Shown here: positions 36,111 through 46,753 of the stretch, piece after piece | How the letters are laid out: every line of letters begins with the position of its first letter | How positions within the stretch are numbered: the first letter of the stretch is position 1 | Origin: CALABS01 sp050260775 | GTDB lineage: Bacteria > Pseudomonadota > Alphaproteobacteria > Rhodospirillales > Magnetospirillaceae | Direction of reading: 5' to 3' | Assembly (NCBI GenBank): GCA_050260775.1 | Contig: JBLNCP010000027.1 | Location: 1-64,000 of the forward strand | DNA length: 64,000 nt | The notes under the pieces: generated by a model | What the model was told of the DNA's origin: nothing | Databases searched by the model: none | Seen by the model: the letters and a program-made list of their open reading frames with translations, nothing else | Position numbers and translations under genes: made by a program

Positions 36111-38678
36111 GTGACGAACACGGACGGCGCCGCAAGATCCGCCGCTGCTTCCCTTCCCGGTTCGAGCGACCCGGCGGAGGTGGCGGCGCGCCTCGACGGC
36201 CTGGCCTCCAGCCTGCCGGGTTTCGCCTTCCAGCGCTGGATGACGCCCGAGGGCGTGATCTCCTATCCCCTGTTCAGCGACAACGTGCGTGCCGTGCTCG
36301 GCTTCGAGCCGGCGTCCATGGGGGTCAACGCCAAGGGCTGCCTGCACGTCATCCATTGGGCCGACCGCGATTCCCATCTCGAGGCGATCCGCGTCTCGGC
36401 GGCCATGATGGCGCCGTGCAGCGAGGAATTCCGCGCCATCACCCAGTCGGGCGAGGTGCGCTGGCTCAAGGGTGCGTCGCGGCCGCGGCGCATGGCCGAT
36501 GGCACCGTGGTGTGGGACGGCGTGCTCATCGACGTGACCGAGGGCCGGCGCTCCGAGCTGCGGCTCGACATGCTGATGGACCACGCCGCCGATTCGATCC
36601 TGGTGCTGGACGAGGCGGGCAATATCGACACCGTCAACTCCGCCGCGCAGACCCTGTTCGGCTGGGACGCCTCCGAGCTGATCGGGCGGCCGTTCGTCAC
36701 CCTGCTGGCCCCCGAGCACCGGCGCCCCGACTTGCTGACCGGCGACCTGACCGACGGTTCGGGCGCCGACGGCTCGCCCACCATCGTCGGCAACGGCCCG
36801 CGCGAGCTGGTCGGGCTGCGCAAGGACGGCTCCACCTTCCCGCTGGAGCTGTCGACCAGCGAGGTTCGCCTCGAGGGGCACTGCCTGTTCGTCGGCATCG
36901 GCCGCGACATCACCGAGCGCAAGCAGACCGAGGCGGCGCTGCAGGAGACCGAGCAGCGCCTGCGCGCCATCGCCGCCAACATGCCGGGGATGGTGTTCCA
37001 GCGCGTGCTGCGTACCAACGGGCGGCTGGAATATTCCTATGTCAGCGAAGGCTGCCGCGACTTCCTGGGCGTCGAGCCGGAAGAGCTGTTGGCCGACCCG
37101 CAGCTGTTCATGAACGCCCTGTCCGCCGATGAACGCCAGCGCTTCCTGGCCTCGCTGGGCCGGTCGGCCCGCACCATGGAGCCGTTCGAGGAGGAGCTGG
37201 CCATCACCGCGCCCGACGGCCGCCGCCGCTGGCTGCGCGGTCAGTCGCGCCCGACCCGGCGCGGCGACGGCGACATCGTGTGGGACGGCGTCATGCTCGA
37301 CGTCACCGACCGCAAGACGGCCGAGCAGCGGCTGTCGTTCCTCGCCTATTTCGACCCCCTGACCCGCCTGCCCAACCGCGCCGCCTTCCTCGAACGGTTC
37401 CCCGCCGCCCGCGAGCAGGCGCGCCAGCGCCATACGCTGGTGGCGGTGCTGTCGCTGGGCATCGATCGTTTCGGCATCATCAACGCCACCATGGGCCATT
37501 CGGTCGGCGACCAGGTGCTGATCGCCGTCGCCGACATCGTGCAGTCCGGCCTGGGGCCGGGCGACGTCATGGCCCGTGCCAGCGGCGACCGTTTCCTGCT
37601 CATGCTGACCGGCTACGCCTCGAAGCGCGAGCTGACCGAGGCGGCCGAGCGCATCCACGCCCTGGCCCAGACCATGGTCAGCGTCGGCGGCGAGGAGTTC
37701 GAAATCTCGGCGTGCTGCGGCGTGTCGGTGTTTCCGCGCGACGGCGAGGATGCCGAGACCCTGATCAAGAACGCCGACGCCGCCCTGCAGCGCGCCAAGG
37801 CGCAGGGCTCGGCCACGCTCCAGATCTTCTCGAAGGAGATGAGCGCGCGGGCCTCGAAGACGCTGACGCTGCAGAATCGGCTGCGCCGCGCCCTCGAGAA
37901 CGGCGAGTTCATTCCCTACTACCAGCCCCAGGTCGACCTCGGCACCGGCATCATCGTCGGCATGGAGGCGCTGGTGCGCTGGAAGAGCCCGGAGCTGGGG
38001 ATGGTCGCGCCCGGCGAGTTCATTCCGCTGGCGGAAGAGTCCGGGCTGGTCGACGGCATCTGCGAAGTCATGCTGAGCGAGTGCGCCCGCCAGAACAAGG
38101 CGTGGCAGAACGAGGGCTTGGCGGCCATTCCGGTGGCCGTCAACGTGTCGGGGCGGCAGTTCCAGTACGCCCGCCGCCTGATCACCGCGCTCGAGACCAC
38201 GTTGGCCCAGAGCGGGCTCGATCCGCGCTACCTCGAGATCGAGCTGACCGAGAGCTCGGCCATGCGCGACGCGGACAACGCCATCGCGGTGGTGCAGACC
38301 CTGGCCGACATGGGCATCTCCTGCGCCATCGACGATTTCGGCACCGGCTATTCCTCGCTGTCGGTCCTCAAGCGCTTCCCGATCCGCAAGCTCAAGATCG
38401 ACCGCTCCTTCGTGATGGACGTCATCACCGATCCCAACGACGCCGCCATCGTCGACGCCATCGTTGCCATGGCCAAGGCGCTGAAGCTCAAGGTGGTTGC
38501 CGAAGGCGTCGAGCATCACGCCCACCTCGAATTCCTGCGGACGCTGGGCTGCGACCAGATGCAGGGCTACCTGTTCTCGCGGCCGCTGCCGGCCCATGAG
38601 ATGGGGGCCATGCTGGCCGAGGGCCGCCGCCTGCCGCTCGGCGAAGGCCGCCGCCGCCTCGCCGTCACCACCGTCTGA
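36111..38678 (+). CDS. PAS-PAS-PAS-GGDEF-EAL cyclic-di-GMP phosphodiesterase
   Basis: 855 residues from GTG 36111 (GGGAG upstream). Three PAS domains span about 30-400. The GGDEF domain (~405-565) begins normally (FDPLTRLPNRAAFLERF) but its active loop is ASGDRF near 488-493 instead of GGDEF, so it is unlikely to make c-di-GMP and may act as a GTP sensor. The EAL domain (~590-835) has MEALVRW, ELTES, DDFGTGYSSL, KIDRSFV and EGVE, all needed for hydrolysis. No membrane helix is seen. It probably lowers c-di-GMP in response to a cytoplasmic signal. Confidence 0.88.
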   Translation: MTNTDGAARSAAASLPGSSDPAEVAARLDGLASSLPGFAFQRWMTPEGVISYPLFSDNVRAVLGFEPASMGVNAKGCLHVIHWADRDSHLEAIRVSAAMMAPCSEEFRAITQSGEVRWLKGASRPRRMADGTVVWDGVLIDVTEGRRSELRLDMLMDHAADSILVLDEAGNIDTVNSAAQTLFGWDASELIGRPFVTLLAPEHRRPDLLTGDLTDGSGADGSPTIVGNGPRELVGLRKDGSTFPLELSTSEVRLEGHCLFVGIGRDITERKQTEAALQETEQRLRAIAANMPGMVFQRVLRTNGRLEYSYVSEGCRDFLGVEPEELLADPQLFMNALSADERQRFLASLGRSARTMEPFEEELAITAPDGRRRWLRGQSRPTRRGDGDIVWDGVMLDVTDRKTAEQRLSFLAYFDPLTRLPNRAAFLERFPAAREQARQRHTLVAVLSLGIDRFGIINATMGHSVGDQVLIAVADIVQSGLGPGDVMARASGDRFLLMLTGYASKRELTEAAERIHALAQTMVSVGGEEFEISACCGVSVFPRDGEDAETLIKNADAALQRAKAQGSATLQIFSKEMSARASKTLTLQNRLRRALENGEFIPYYQPQVDLGTGIIVGMEALVRWKSPELGMVAPGEFIPLAEESGLVDGICEVMLSECARQNKAWQNEGLAAIPVAVNVSGRQFQYARRLITALETTLAQSGLDPRYLEIELTESSAMRDADNAIAVVQTLADMGISCAIDDFGTGYSSLSVLKRFPIRKLKIDRSFVMDVITDPNDAAIVDAIVAMAKALKLKVVAEGVEHHAHLEFLRTLGCDQMQGYLFSRPLPAHEMGAMLAEGRRLPLGEGRRRLAVTTV

Positions 38679-38831
38679 TTGATCTTTCCGCAGGAAACTA
38701 ACCATTTTTCAATGGATTGGCGCGCCAACTTCATAGGAAGGCCGAGCGGCCAACGTCGGTAGTTGACGGGGCACGCGCGGCGGCATAATCGTTTCGTGAC
38801 TGAAAGGGGAAAGGCGGGGTTCGGCTCGCCG

Positions 38832-39608
38832 ATGGCGATGGACAGCGTGAACGACAACGCAAAACCCAGGGAATCCGCGGCCTCCGCCATCAAGCACTCG
38901 TACACGGTGCCGTGCGCCTCGACCTTCCGCGACGCCGTCGAAACCCTGGCGGCGGCGCGCCGCGTCAATGTCGGCGACATCGCCCGTTCGGTGCTGCTGG
39001 TGATGCCCGCCGACGCCATCGCCGCCTTCCCCGATCCCGGCGAGCCGCCGCCCGAGGACCGCGAGACGGTGATCCTCAAGTCGGGGCCCGCCCAGGGGCG
39101 GCCGTGGCGGCGCAAGCCGCGCCTGCAGGTGCGCATGGCGCCGGGCTACGACGTCACCTTCATCCGCCGGGCCCTGGCCCTGGCCTTGGCCATGGCCGAG
39201 GGCGAACTGCACGTCCGCCTGCACGATCCCCGCGCCCAGGCCGAGGCGCCCCCGCCAGAGCCGGTCGCGCCCAAGCCGGTCGCCCCCGAGCCGGTCGAAG
39301 CCGCTCCGCCCCCGGCGCCGGAAGCGCAGGCCGGCGGCCGCGCCGTCGAGGCGGTCAACGAGGAACTGGAGCGCCTCAAGGCCATCGTCAACGTGCTGGC
39401 GTTCGAGCCGCTGCCCGGCGGTATCACCACCCGGGACGAGGCCCTGCACGTGCTGGGCTTCCCACCCGGCGCGCGTCCCGACCGCCGCACGCTCCGGGCC
39501 CGCTTCCGCATGCTGGCCACCATCCACCATCCGGATTCCCATTACGGCAGCCACCACCGCATGAGCCAGCTCAACCAGGCCATGGAAGTGCTGAAGGACT
39601 GCGCGTAG
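38832..39608 (+). CDS. J-domain (DnaJ-like) protein
   Basis: 258 residues if started at ATG 38832 (GTG 38796 is an in-frame alternative; no clear ribosome site). The C-terminal ~60 residues are a J domain: RARFRMLATIHHPDSHYG with HPD near residue 233, then MSQLNQAMEVLK. The middle has a Pro/Glu/Ala linker (PEPVAPKPVAPEPVEA). The N-terminal ~60 residues (PCASTFRDAVETLAAARRVN) may be a small helical domain. It probably recruits DnaK to a specific client; the client is unknown. Confidence 0.75.
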   Translation: MAMDSVNDNAKPRESAASAIKHSYTVPCASTFRDAVETLAAARRVNVGDIARSVLLVMPADAIAAFPDPGEPPPEDRETVILKSGPAQGRPWRRKPRLQVRMAPGYDVTFIRRALALALAMAEGELHVRLHDPRAQAEAPPPEPVAPKPVAPEPVEAAPPPAPEAQAGGRAVEAVNEELERLKAIVNVLAFEPLPGGITTRDEALHVLGFPPGARPDRRTLRARFRMLATIHHPDSHYGSHHRMSQLNQAMEVLKDCA

Positions 39609-39619
39609 GGGAGACTTCA

Positions 39620-39706
39620 CCACGAAGACACGAAGACACTAAGACGGTGTGCCAGATGGGATCGGATCCTCATCCGACCCACCGTCGTGCCTTCGTGTCT
39701 TCGTGG
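39620..39706. repeat. 16-bp inverted repeat flanking a 55-bp spacer
   Basis: CCACGAAGACACGAAG (39620-39635) and its exact inverse CTTCGTGTCTTCGTGG (39691-39706) lie between convergent genes. This pair is of a dispersed type found between genes in many bacteria. Confidence 0.7.
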
Positions 39707-39714
39707 CGAAAAAA

Positions 39715-39737
39715 ACCCCGGGGACTGGCCCCGGGGT
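39715..39737 (-). terminator. Rho-independent terminator of the Bax-inhibitor-1 gene
   Basis: On the reverse strand ACCCCGGGG and CCCCGGGGT pair around a 5-base loop, then a run of Ts. It starts 27 bp past the stop at 39764. Confidence 0.88.
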
Positions 39738-39763
39738 CTGGTCTGTCTGACGGTCGCTGGCGA

Positions 39764-40486
39764 CTAGTCGCTGCGGCGCACGCCCAGGAACTGCATCAGG
39801 AAGATGAACAGGTTGATGAAGTCGGCGTAGAGGGCGAAGGCGCCGAAGATGGCCTTCTTCGAGCTGTCCTCGTCGCTGTCTCCCTCCCAGTACATCTCCT
39901 TGATCTTCTGGGTGTCGTAGGCGGTCAGGCCGGCGAAGACCAGCACGCCGATGGCCGAGATCACGAAGTGCATCATCGTGCTCTGCAGGAAGATGTTGAC
40001 GATGATCGCCAGCATCAGGCCGAAGGCACCCATGATCAGGAACGAGCCCATGCCGCTCAGGTCCTTCTTCGTGGTGTAGCCCCACAGGCTGAGCGCGCCG
40101 AACGAGGCGGCGGTGACGAAGAAGGTGCGGGCGACGCTGACCCCGGTGTAGAGCATCAGGTAGGACGACAGCATCACGCCGATCAGGCCGGCATAGACCC
40201 AGAACACCGCCTGGACGGTGGAGGCGCGCATGGCGTGGGCGCGGGCGCCCAGGTAGAAGGCGACGCCGATGGGGGCGAACAGCACCACCCAGCGCAGCGG
40301 CGTGCCGAAGATCAGCTGCATCAGAGTGGGCGACGACGACACCAGCAGCGCGACGATGCCCGTCAGCGCCAGGCCGGAAGCCATGTAGTTGTACACGCGC
40401 AGCATGTACTGGCGCAGACCAACGTCGATCTGGGCCGCTTCCACCTGCGCGGCGGTCATGTATCTGCGCTCGTTTCCGAAGGCCAT
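39764..40486 (-). CDS. Bax inhibitor-1/YccA family membrane protein
   Basis: 240 residues starting MAFGNERRY, with AGAGGAAC upstream. About seven hydrophobic helices fill residues ~25-235, and the family end FINLFIFLMQFLG is present. Bacterial members form pH-sensitive Ca2+-leak channels or interact with FtsH; the role here is not known. It stands alone, with its own terminator. Confidence 0.9.
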   Translation of the reverse strand: MAFGNERRYMTAAQVEAAQIDVGLRQYMLRVYNYMASGLALTGIVALLVSSSPTLMQLIFGTPLRWVVLFAPIGVAFYLGARAHAMRASTVQAVFWVYAGLIGVMLSSYLMLYTGVSVARTFFVTAASFGALSLWGYTTKKDLSGMGSFLIMGAFGLMLAIIVNIFLQSTMMHFVISAIGVLVFAGLTAYDTQKIKEMYWEGDSDEDSSKKAIFGAFALYADFINLFIFLMQFLGVRRSD

Positions 40487-40587
40487 GGGGTGTTCCTCTG
40501 ACACAAAAGTTCGGACGCGTCCAATATGGCGCAGTCCGCGAAGGAATCAAGTCGCGCGCCGCGCTGGGCAGCGCCTCGGGAAATCGC

Positions 40588-43112
40588 CTACTCGTTGCGC
40601 AGCAGCGGGGCGGCGCGGGCGCGCATGGCGGCGAAGGTGCCGGCGAAGCCGGCCATCAGGCTGGCGGCAATGCAGGCGGCCACGGTGGCCGACGCCACGC
40701 CGGGCAGGAACGACCAGTCGGCGTGCATGACCTTCACCAGGATGGCCCAGGCCGAGGCGGTGCCCACCGCGCCGGCTGTCAGGCCGGTGGCCAGCCCGAC
40801 GATGCCGAACTCCACCAGCCAGGCCCGCCACAGGTCGGCACGGGTGGCGCCCAGCACCTTCAGCACCACCGCCTCGTAGACGCGGCGGCGATGGCCGGCC
40901 ATCACGGCGCCGGCCAGCACCAGGCCGCCGGCGGCCAGCGTCACCAGCGCCGCCAGCCGCACCGCCATGTCGGCGTTGGCGATCAGGCCGCGCGCCGAGT
41001 CCAGCGCCTCCTTGACCCGGATCGCCGAGACGTTGCCGAGGCGGTCGGTCACCGCCTTCTCGACCGCCGCGTCCAGGTCGCCGGGAGCGTGGACGGTGGC
41101 GATCCAGGTGTGCGGGGCACCCTTCAAGGCGTTGGGCGACAGGATGAAGGTGAAGTTCATGTTGAGGCTCGACCATTCGATCTCGCGCAGGCTGGCGATG
41201 CGGACGGTGATCTCGCGGCCGAGCACGTTGATGCCGAGGGAATCGCCGACCCCGACTCCGAACCCCTTGGCGATGGAGGAATCCACCGACACCAGCGGCG
41301 GGCCGGCGTAGTCGGCCGGCCACCATTCGCCGGCCAGCAGCCGGGCGTCGGCCGGCGGCGCGGCGGCGGCCGACAGGCCGCGATCGCCCCGCACCGCCCA
41401 TTCCGCCTCGGGGGCGATCGCCGCCTCGGAGGCGGGCACGCCGTTGATGCGGGTGATGCGCCCGCGCACCATCGGCGCCCGCTCGACGGTGGCGGTCGGC
41501 GCGGTGGCGCGGACGATGCGCTCGAATTCGTCGACTTGGTCGGGCTGGATGTCGATGAAGAAGAAGCTGGGAGCCTCACGCGGCAGGCGTTCGCCGAACT
41601 GGCGGGCCAGGTTGCCCTCGATCAGTGCGATGGCGACCAGCACGGTCAGGCCGAGGCCCAGCGACAGCACGACGCTGACCACCGCGCTGCCCGGCCGGTG
41701 CAGGTTGGCGAGCGCCAGCCGCCAGGTGGGATGGGCGGCGAGTCCGGTGCGCCGCGCCGAGGCGCGTGCGGCCAGCCCCGACACCGCCCACGCGATGCCG
41801 CGGAACAGCACCAGGGTGACGAGGGCGCCGGCCACGAACGCCGCGGCGAGGCCCTTGCGGTCGGCCGACAGGATCGCCAGCGCGGCCAGGGCGGCGGCGG
41901 AGACGGCCAGCGCCACCATGGCCCGGGGACCCGGCCAGCGCCGGAGCGGCGTCACCACGTTGCGGAACAGGGCGGTGGCCGGCACGGCGCGGGCCCGCGC
42001 CAGCGGCCACAGGGTGAACACCAGGGCGGTCAGGATGCCGAACCCGGCGGCCACCGCCAGGGGCCCGGGATAGAGGCCGATGCGGGCGTCGAGCGGCAGG
42101 GCGCTGCCGGCAGCCGCCACCACCGCCCACGGCACCAGCGCGCCCACCGCCAGCCCGATGGCGATGCCGACCAGCGACAACGCCGCCACCAGGAGGCCGT
42201 AGGTGGCGGCGATGGTGCGGCCCGAAGCGCCGACACTCTTGAGGATGGCGATGGTGGGGATGCGGCCATCCAGGTAGGCCTTGACCGCGTTGGCCACGCC
42301 GATGCCGCCCACCAGCAGCGCGGTGAGGCCGACCAGGGTGAGGAAGGCCGCCATGTTGTCGAGGAAGCGGTCGACACCGGGCGCGGCCTGGGTGACGTCG
42401 CGCACCTGCCAGCCGGCGGCGGGGAAGCGCTCGGTGAGTTGGCGCCGCGCGTCGGGCCCGCCGATCCCGCCGTCCAGCGCCACCCGGTAAGCGTAGCGGA
42501 TCATGCTGCCGGGCTTGATGAGCCCGGTCGCCTCCACCGCGTCGGCGGCCACCAGCAGGCGGGGGCCGAAGGACAGGGCGGTGGCGATGCGGTCGGGCTC
42601 CTTGGCGATGGTGGCGCGGATCTCGAACGTGGCGTCCCCGACCCGGATGCGGCTGCCCAGGTGCAGCCCGAGATTGGACAGCAGGTTGGGATCGGCCGCC
42701 GCCCCCCACACCCCGCCCTGGGGCGCGAGCACGGCGGCGACGCCGAGCGGCGGCGAAAGCTCGAGGCGGCCGGCCAGCGGATAGGCGTCGTCGACGCCCT
42801 TGAGCTCGACCAGCCGGCGGGCATCGCGGTCGACGGCGTGGGCCATCGCCCGCATTTCGGTGGTACGCGACAGGCGCCCGAGGGTCTGCAGCGCCGCCAC
42901 CTGCTCGGGACTCGCCTCGCGACTGGACAGCCGGATGTCGAGATCCCCGCCCAGCAGGGCGCGGCCGTCCTCGGACAGGGCCTTGTGGAAAGCCGCCTTG
43001 AGCGAGCCCGAGGCGGCGATGGCGGCCACCCCGAGGGCGAGGCAGGCCATGAGGATGCGGAAGCCCTTGAGGCCGCCGCGCAGCTCGCGCCGGGCCAGGC
43101 GCAGGGGAAGCA

Positions 43113-43113
<1 letters not shown>
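40588..43113 (-). CDS. FtsX-like ABC transporter permease (YbbP type)
   Basis: 841 residues starting MLPLRLARRELRGG. An N-terminal helix is followed by a large periplasmic region, two FtsX cores (about 245-370 and 720-835) and internal helices, the YbbP layout. It partners the ATPase gene immediately upstream (1-bp overlap, TGATG). Together with the divergent esterase gene this matches the ybbA-ybbP/tesA arrangement. The substrate is probably a lipid or lipoprotein-like molecule, but this is inference. The gene extends only to ATG 43113 although the frame stays open further upstream. Confidence 0.88.
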
Positions 43114-43823
<710 letters not shown>

Positions 43824-43839
43824 GCGGCTTGGAGCTCTG

Positions 43840-44484
43840 ATGCGGGGGTGGAACTGGGGCTTGCGCCTGCTCGGATATGGCGCGCTGGTGCTGGTTGTCA
43901 ACGCGATGATGGGACAGGCCGTGGCGCAGACCCGCATTCTCGCCCTGGGCGATTCGCTGACCGCCGGCTACGGCCTGCCGGCCGGGCAGGGCTTCGCCGA
44001 CCAGCTCGAGGCGGCGCTCAAGGCCAAGGGCTACGACGTGCGCGTCCTCAATGCCGGGGTTTCCGGCGACACCACCTCGGGCGGGCTGGCGCGGCTGGAC
44101 TGGGCCCTGGCCGACGAGCCGCAAATCGCCATCGTCGAACTGGGCGCCAACGACGGCCTCAGGGGCCTCGATCCCGAACTCACCTACCGCAACCTCGACC
44201 AGATCCTCACCCGCCTCCAGGCCAAGGGGATCGCGGTCGTGCTCGCCGGCATGCTGGCCCCGCCCAATTACGGCAAGCCCTACGCCGAGCAGTTCCGCGA
44301 GGTCTACCGCCGGCTGGCGGCGCGCCACCAGGTCGTGTTCTATCCGTTCTTCCTCGACGGCGTCGCCGGGCAGCCGGGGCTCAACCAGCCCGACGGCATC
44401 CACCCCACCCGCGAAGGGGTGGCGGTGATCGTCGAGCGCATGCTGCCGGTGGTGGCCAAGGTATTGGAGGGAGGCAAGGGATGA
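43840..44484 (+). CDS. tesA: Periplasmic GDSL arylesterase / TesA-like lysophospholipase
   Basis: 214 residues. The N-terminal signal peptide ends near GQAVAQT. SGNH-hydrolase blocks are ALGDSLTAGYGL (catalytic Ser), NAGVSGDTTSGGL, ELGANDGLRG and the catalytic DGIHPT. GGAG at 5-bp spacing supports ATG 43840. It is divergent from the ABC exporter genes, as in E. coli tesA/ybbAP. Its stop overlaps the FIST gene (ATGA). Confidence 0.9.
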   Translation: MRGWNWGLRLLGYGALVLVVNAMMGQAVAQTRILALGDSLTAGYGLPAGQGFADQLEAALKAKGYDVRVLNAGVSGDTTSGGLARLDWALADEPQIAIVELGANDGLRGLDPELTYRNLDQILTRLQAKGIAVVLAGMLAPPNYGKPYAEQFREVYRRLAARHQVVFYPFFLDGVAGQPGLNQPDGIHPTREGVAVIVERMLPVVAKVLEGGKG

Positions 44485-45626
44485 GCCTCGGGGATGCCGC
44501 GCCGCGGCCGCTGCGCCACCCGTTCACAATCTCGCACGCCGCCGCCGACCATTGGGGGCTGGCGGCCAAGGGATGCCTGGAAGGGGTGGCCGGCGTCGAC
44601 GCCAACATCGGGCTGCTCTATGCCACCGAGGCCTTCGCCCACGATCTCTCCAGCATCCTGACCTTCCTGCGCGAAACCACCCGCATCCAGCACTGGATCG
44701 GCGCGGTCGCCCCCGGGGTGTGCGCCGACGGGGTGGAATATCGCTCCGGCGGCGCCCTGGCGGTGATGGTGGGGCGGCTGCCCGAGGGCGACTTCCATTG
44801 CTTCTCCGGACTTGATGCCGGCGCCGTCCATGCCGGCATCGGCGCGGTGGGCGGGCGGGGCCCCGACCTGGTGCTGGTGCATGGCGATCCGCGCAACCCC
44901 GGGCTGCCGGCGCTGGTGGCCGCCGCCGCCGACAGTGCCGGCTGCCTGGTGGGCGGGCTGGTGTCGTCGGCCGGGGCGCAGGTGCAGGTGGCCGACAGCC
45001 TGGTGTCCGGCGGCCTGTCCGGCCTGGTGCTGTCCGGCGTCGAGCCGGTGGTGGGTCTGACCCAGGGGTGCAGCCCCATCGGCCCGGCGCACACCGTCAC
45101 CGAGGCGTGGGAAGGCGTGCTGATGGGGCTCGACGGCCGCCCGGCGCTCGAGGTTCTCAAGGAGGATGCCGGCGAGCTGATGGCGCGCGACCTCCGCCGC
45201 GTCGCCGGCTATCTCCATGTCGGCATGCCGGCCGAGGATGGGGGCGACGGCGGCGACTACCTGGTGCGCAGCCTGGTCGGCATCGACCCGCGCCAGGGCT
45301 GGCTGGCGGTGGCCGACCGCTTCGCCGCCGGCCAAAAAGTCATGTTCGTGCGCCGCGACGCCAACGCGGCGCAGGCCGACATGACGCGCATGCTGGCCGA
45401 GGTCCGGCACCGGCTCGGCGGCCGCGCCGTCCGGGCCGCGCTCTATTTTTCCTGCGCCGCCCGCGGCCGCCATATGTTCGGCGCCGACGGCCATGAGACG
45501 GCGATGATCAAGGAGGCGCTCGGCGACGCTCCCCTCATCGGCCTGTTCGCCAACGGCGAGATCGCGCGCGGCCGCGTCTACGGCTACACCGGCGTGCTGG
45601 CCGTGCTGCCGGAGGATGCGCCGTGA
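44481..45626 (+). CDS. FIST-domain sensory protein
   Basis: 381 residues with FIST_N (about 40-225, ATEAFAHDLSSILTF; GGALAVMVG) and FIST_C (about 235-370, DYLVRSLVGIDP; ALYFSCAARGR). FIST domains bind small ligands, perhaps amino acids, in signal-transduction proteins; here it is a free-standing cytoplasmic domain. Its start overlaps the esterase stop and its stop overlaps the thpR start, giving a three-gene coupled set. Confidence 0.85.
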   Translation: MSLGDAAPRPLRHPFTISHAAADHWGLAAKGCLEGVAGVDANIGLLYATEAFAHDLSSILTFLRETTRIQHWIGAVAPGVCADGVEYRSGGALAVMVGRLPEGDFHCFSGLDAGAVHAGIGAVGGRGPDLVLVHGDPRNPGLPALVAAAADSAGCLVGGLVSSAGAQVQVADSLVSGGLSGLVLSGVEPVVGLTQGCSPIGPAHTVTEAWEGVLMGLDGRPALEVLKEDAGELMARDLRRVAGYLHVGMPAEDGGDGGDYLVRSLVGIDPRQGWLAVADRFAAGQKVMFVRRDANAAQADMTRMLAEVRHRLGGRAVRAALYFSCAARGRHMFGADGHETAMIKEALGDAPLIGLFANGEIARGRVYGYTGVLAVLPEDAP

Positions 45627-46156
45627 TCCGCCTGTTCGTGGGCCTCGGCCTGCCCGACGTGGTGGCCGACACGCTGGCCGACCTCGCGCTGGGCATCCCG
45701 GGGGCGCGCTGGATCGAATCGCGCAACCTGCACGTGACCTTGCGCTTCGTCGGCGAGGTCGAGGAACCACTGGCGCAGGACCTCCACGACCACCTCTCGG
45801 AGGTGCGGGCGCCGGCCTTCATGGTGACGGTGAACGGGTTGGGCACCTTCGGCTCGCGCCAACCGCACGCTCTGTGGGCGGGGGTGGAAAAGACGCCGGA
45901 ACTGGTCCACCTCCAGGGCAAGGTCGATTCCGCCGTCACCCGCGCCGGCCTGCCGGCCGAGCCGCGCAAGTTCAGCCCGCACGTCACCCTGGCCCGCCTG
46001 AAGGGCGCCCCCACCGGCCGCATCCAGGAATTCATCGCCGGCCACAGCCCGCTGAAGCTGGGGCCGTTCCACATCGACCGCTTCATCATGTTCCGCAGCC
46101 ATCTCGGCCGCGCCGGCGCCGAATACGAGGAGGTGGCGGAATACCCGCTGGGCTGA
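45623..46156 (+). CDS. thpR: RNA 2',3'-cyclic phosphodiesterase
   Basis: A 177-residue 2H phosphoesterase starting at GTG 45623 (overlaps the FIST stop). The two catalytic H-x-T/S-x motifs are HVTLRF near residue 37 and HVTLAR near 121. It hydrolyses RNA 2',3'-cyclic ends and shows reversible 2'-5' ligase activity in E. coli. Confidence 0.92.
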   Translation: MIRLFVGLGLPDVVADTLADLALGIPGARWIESRNLHVTLRFVGEVEEPLAQDLHDHLSEVRAPAFMVTVNGLGTFGSRQPHALWAGVEKTPELVHLQGKVDSAVTRAGLPAEPRKFSPHVTLARLKGAPTGRIQEFIAGHSPLKLGPFHIDRFIMFRSHLGRAGAEYEEVAEYPLG

Positions 46157-46222
46157 GGGATTTCGCTCAAATCTTGTGCGCCGATCTTGTGCGCCAACGG
46201 GCAGCCCTGTACCTTCTGTGGT

Positions 46223-46753
46223 ATGACGAAGCGCAGCCTGGCCGCCATCCTTTCCGCCGCTCCCGTAGCCGCCGCCCTCCTTCTGGCGGGGTGCAACGGC
46301 AGTACCAGCCTGCCGCCGGCCCAGGCCGGCGACGGCCAGCAGTCGATGGATTTCGGGTTGCTGACCGACATTCCCATCCCCTCGGGCGCCACCATGGACA
46401 ATGAGCGTTCACTCATCCTGGGGGCCAAGGACCGCTGGACCGGCCGGGTGGTGATGAAGCTGTGGAAGAACGCGGCCGAGGCCAACCAGTTCTATCAGCA
46501 GCAGATGCCGGCGTTCGGGTGGGAGCCGGTGATGGCGGCGACCTCGGGCACCAGCGTCCACGCCTATACCCGTGCCGACCGCGCCGCGACGGTGCAGATC
46601 GACGCCGGCCAGATGTGGGGCTCGACGGTGGTGGTGATCGTCGCCGACCGCCACGGCTCCGGCTCCGTCGGGGGCATGTCGGGGGGCGGGGCGTACGACA
46701 TCCCGGCCGCCCGTCCCGAACGGGTGCGCGCCGAGCCGCTGGGCCGGCGCTAG
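46223..46753 (+). CDS. Lipoprotein of unknown function
   Basis: 176 residues with a clear lipobox LLAGC (Cys24). The ribosome site is weak. A compact domain holds IPIPSGATM and FYQQQMPAFGWEPV; the FY-x4-P-x2-GW pattern is shared with the exported protein at 62032-62391. The tail is Gly/Arg-rich. Convergent with rimI (4-bp overlap of ends). Confidence 0.75.
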   Translation: MTKRSLAAILSAAPVAAALLLAGCNGSTSLPPAQAGDGQQSMDFGLLTDIPIPSGATMDNERSLILGAKDRWTGRVVMKLWKNAAEANQFYQQQMPAFGWEPVMAATSGTSVHAYTRADRAATVQIDAGQMWGSTVVVIVADRHGSGSVGGMSGGGAYDIPAARPERVRAEPLGRR

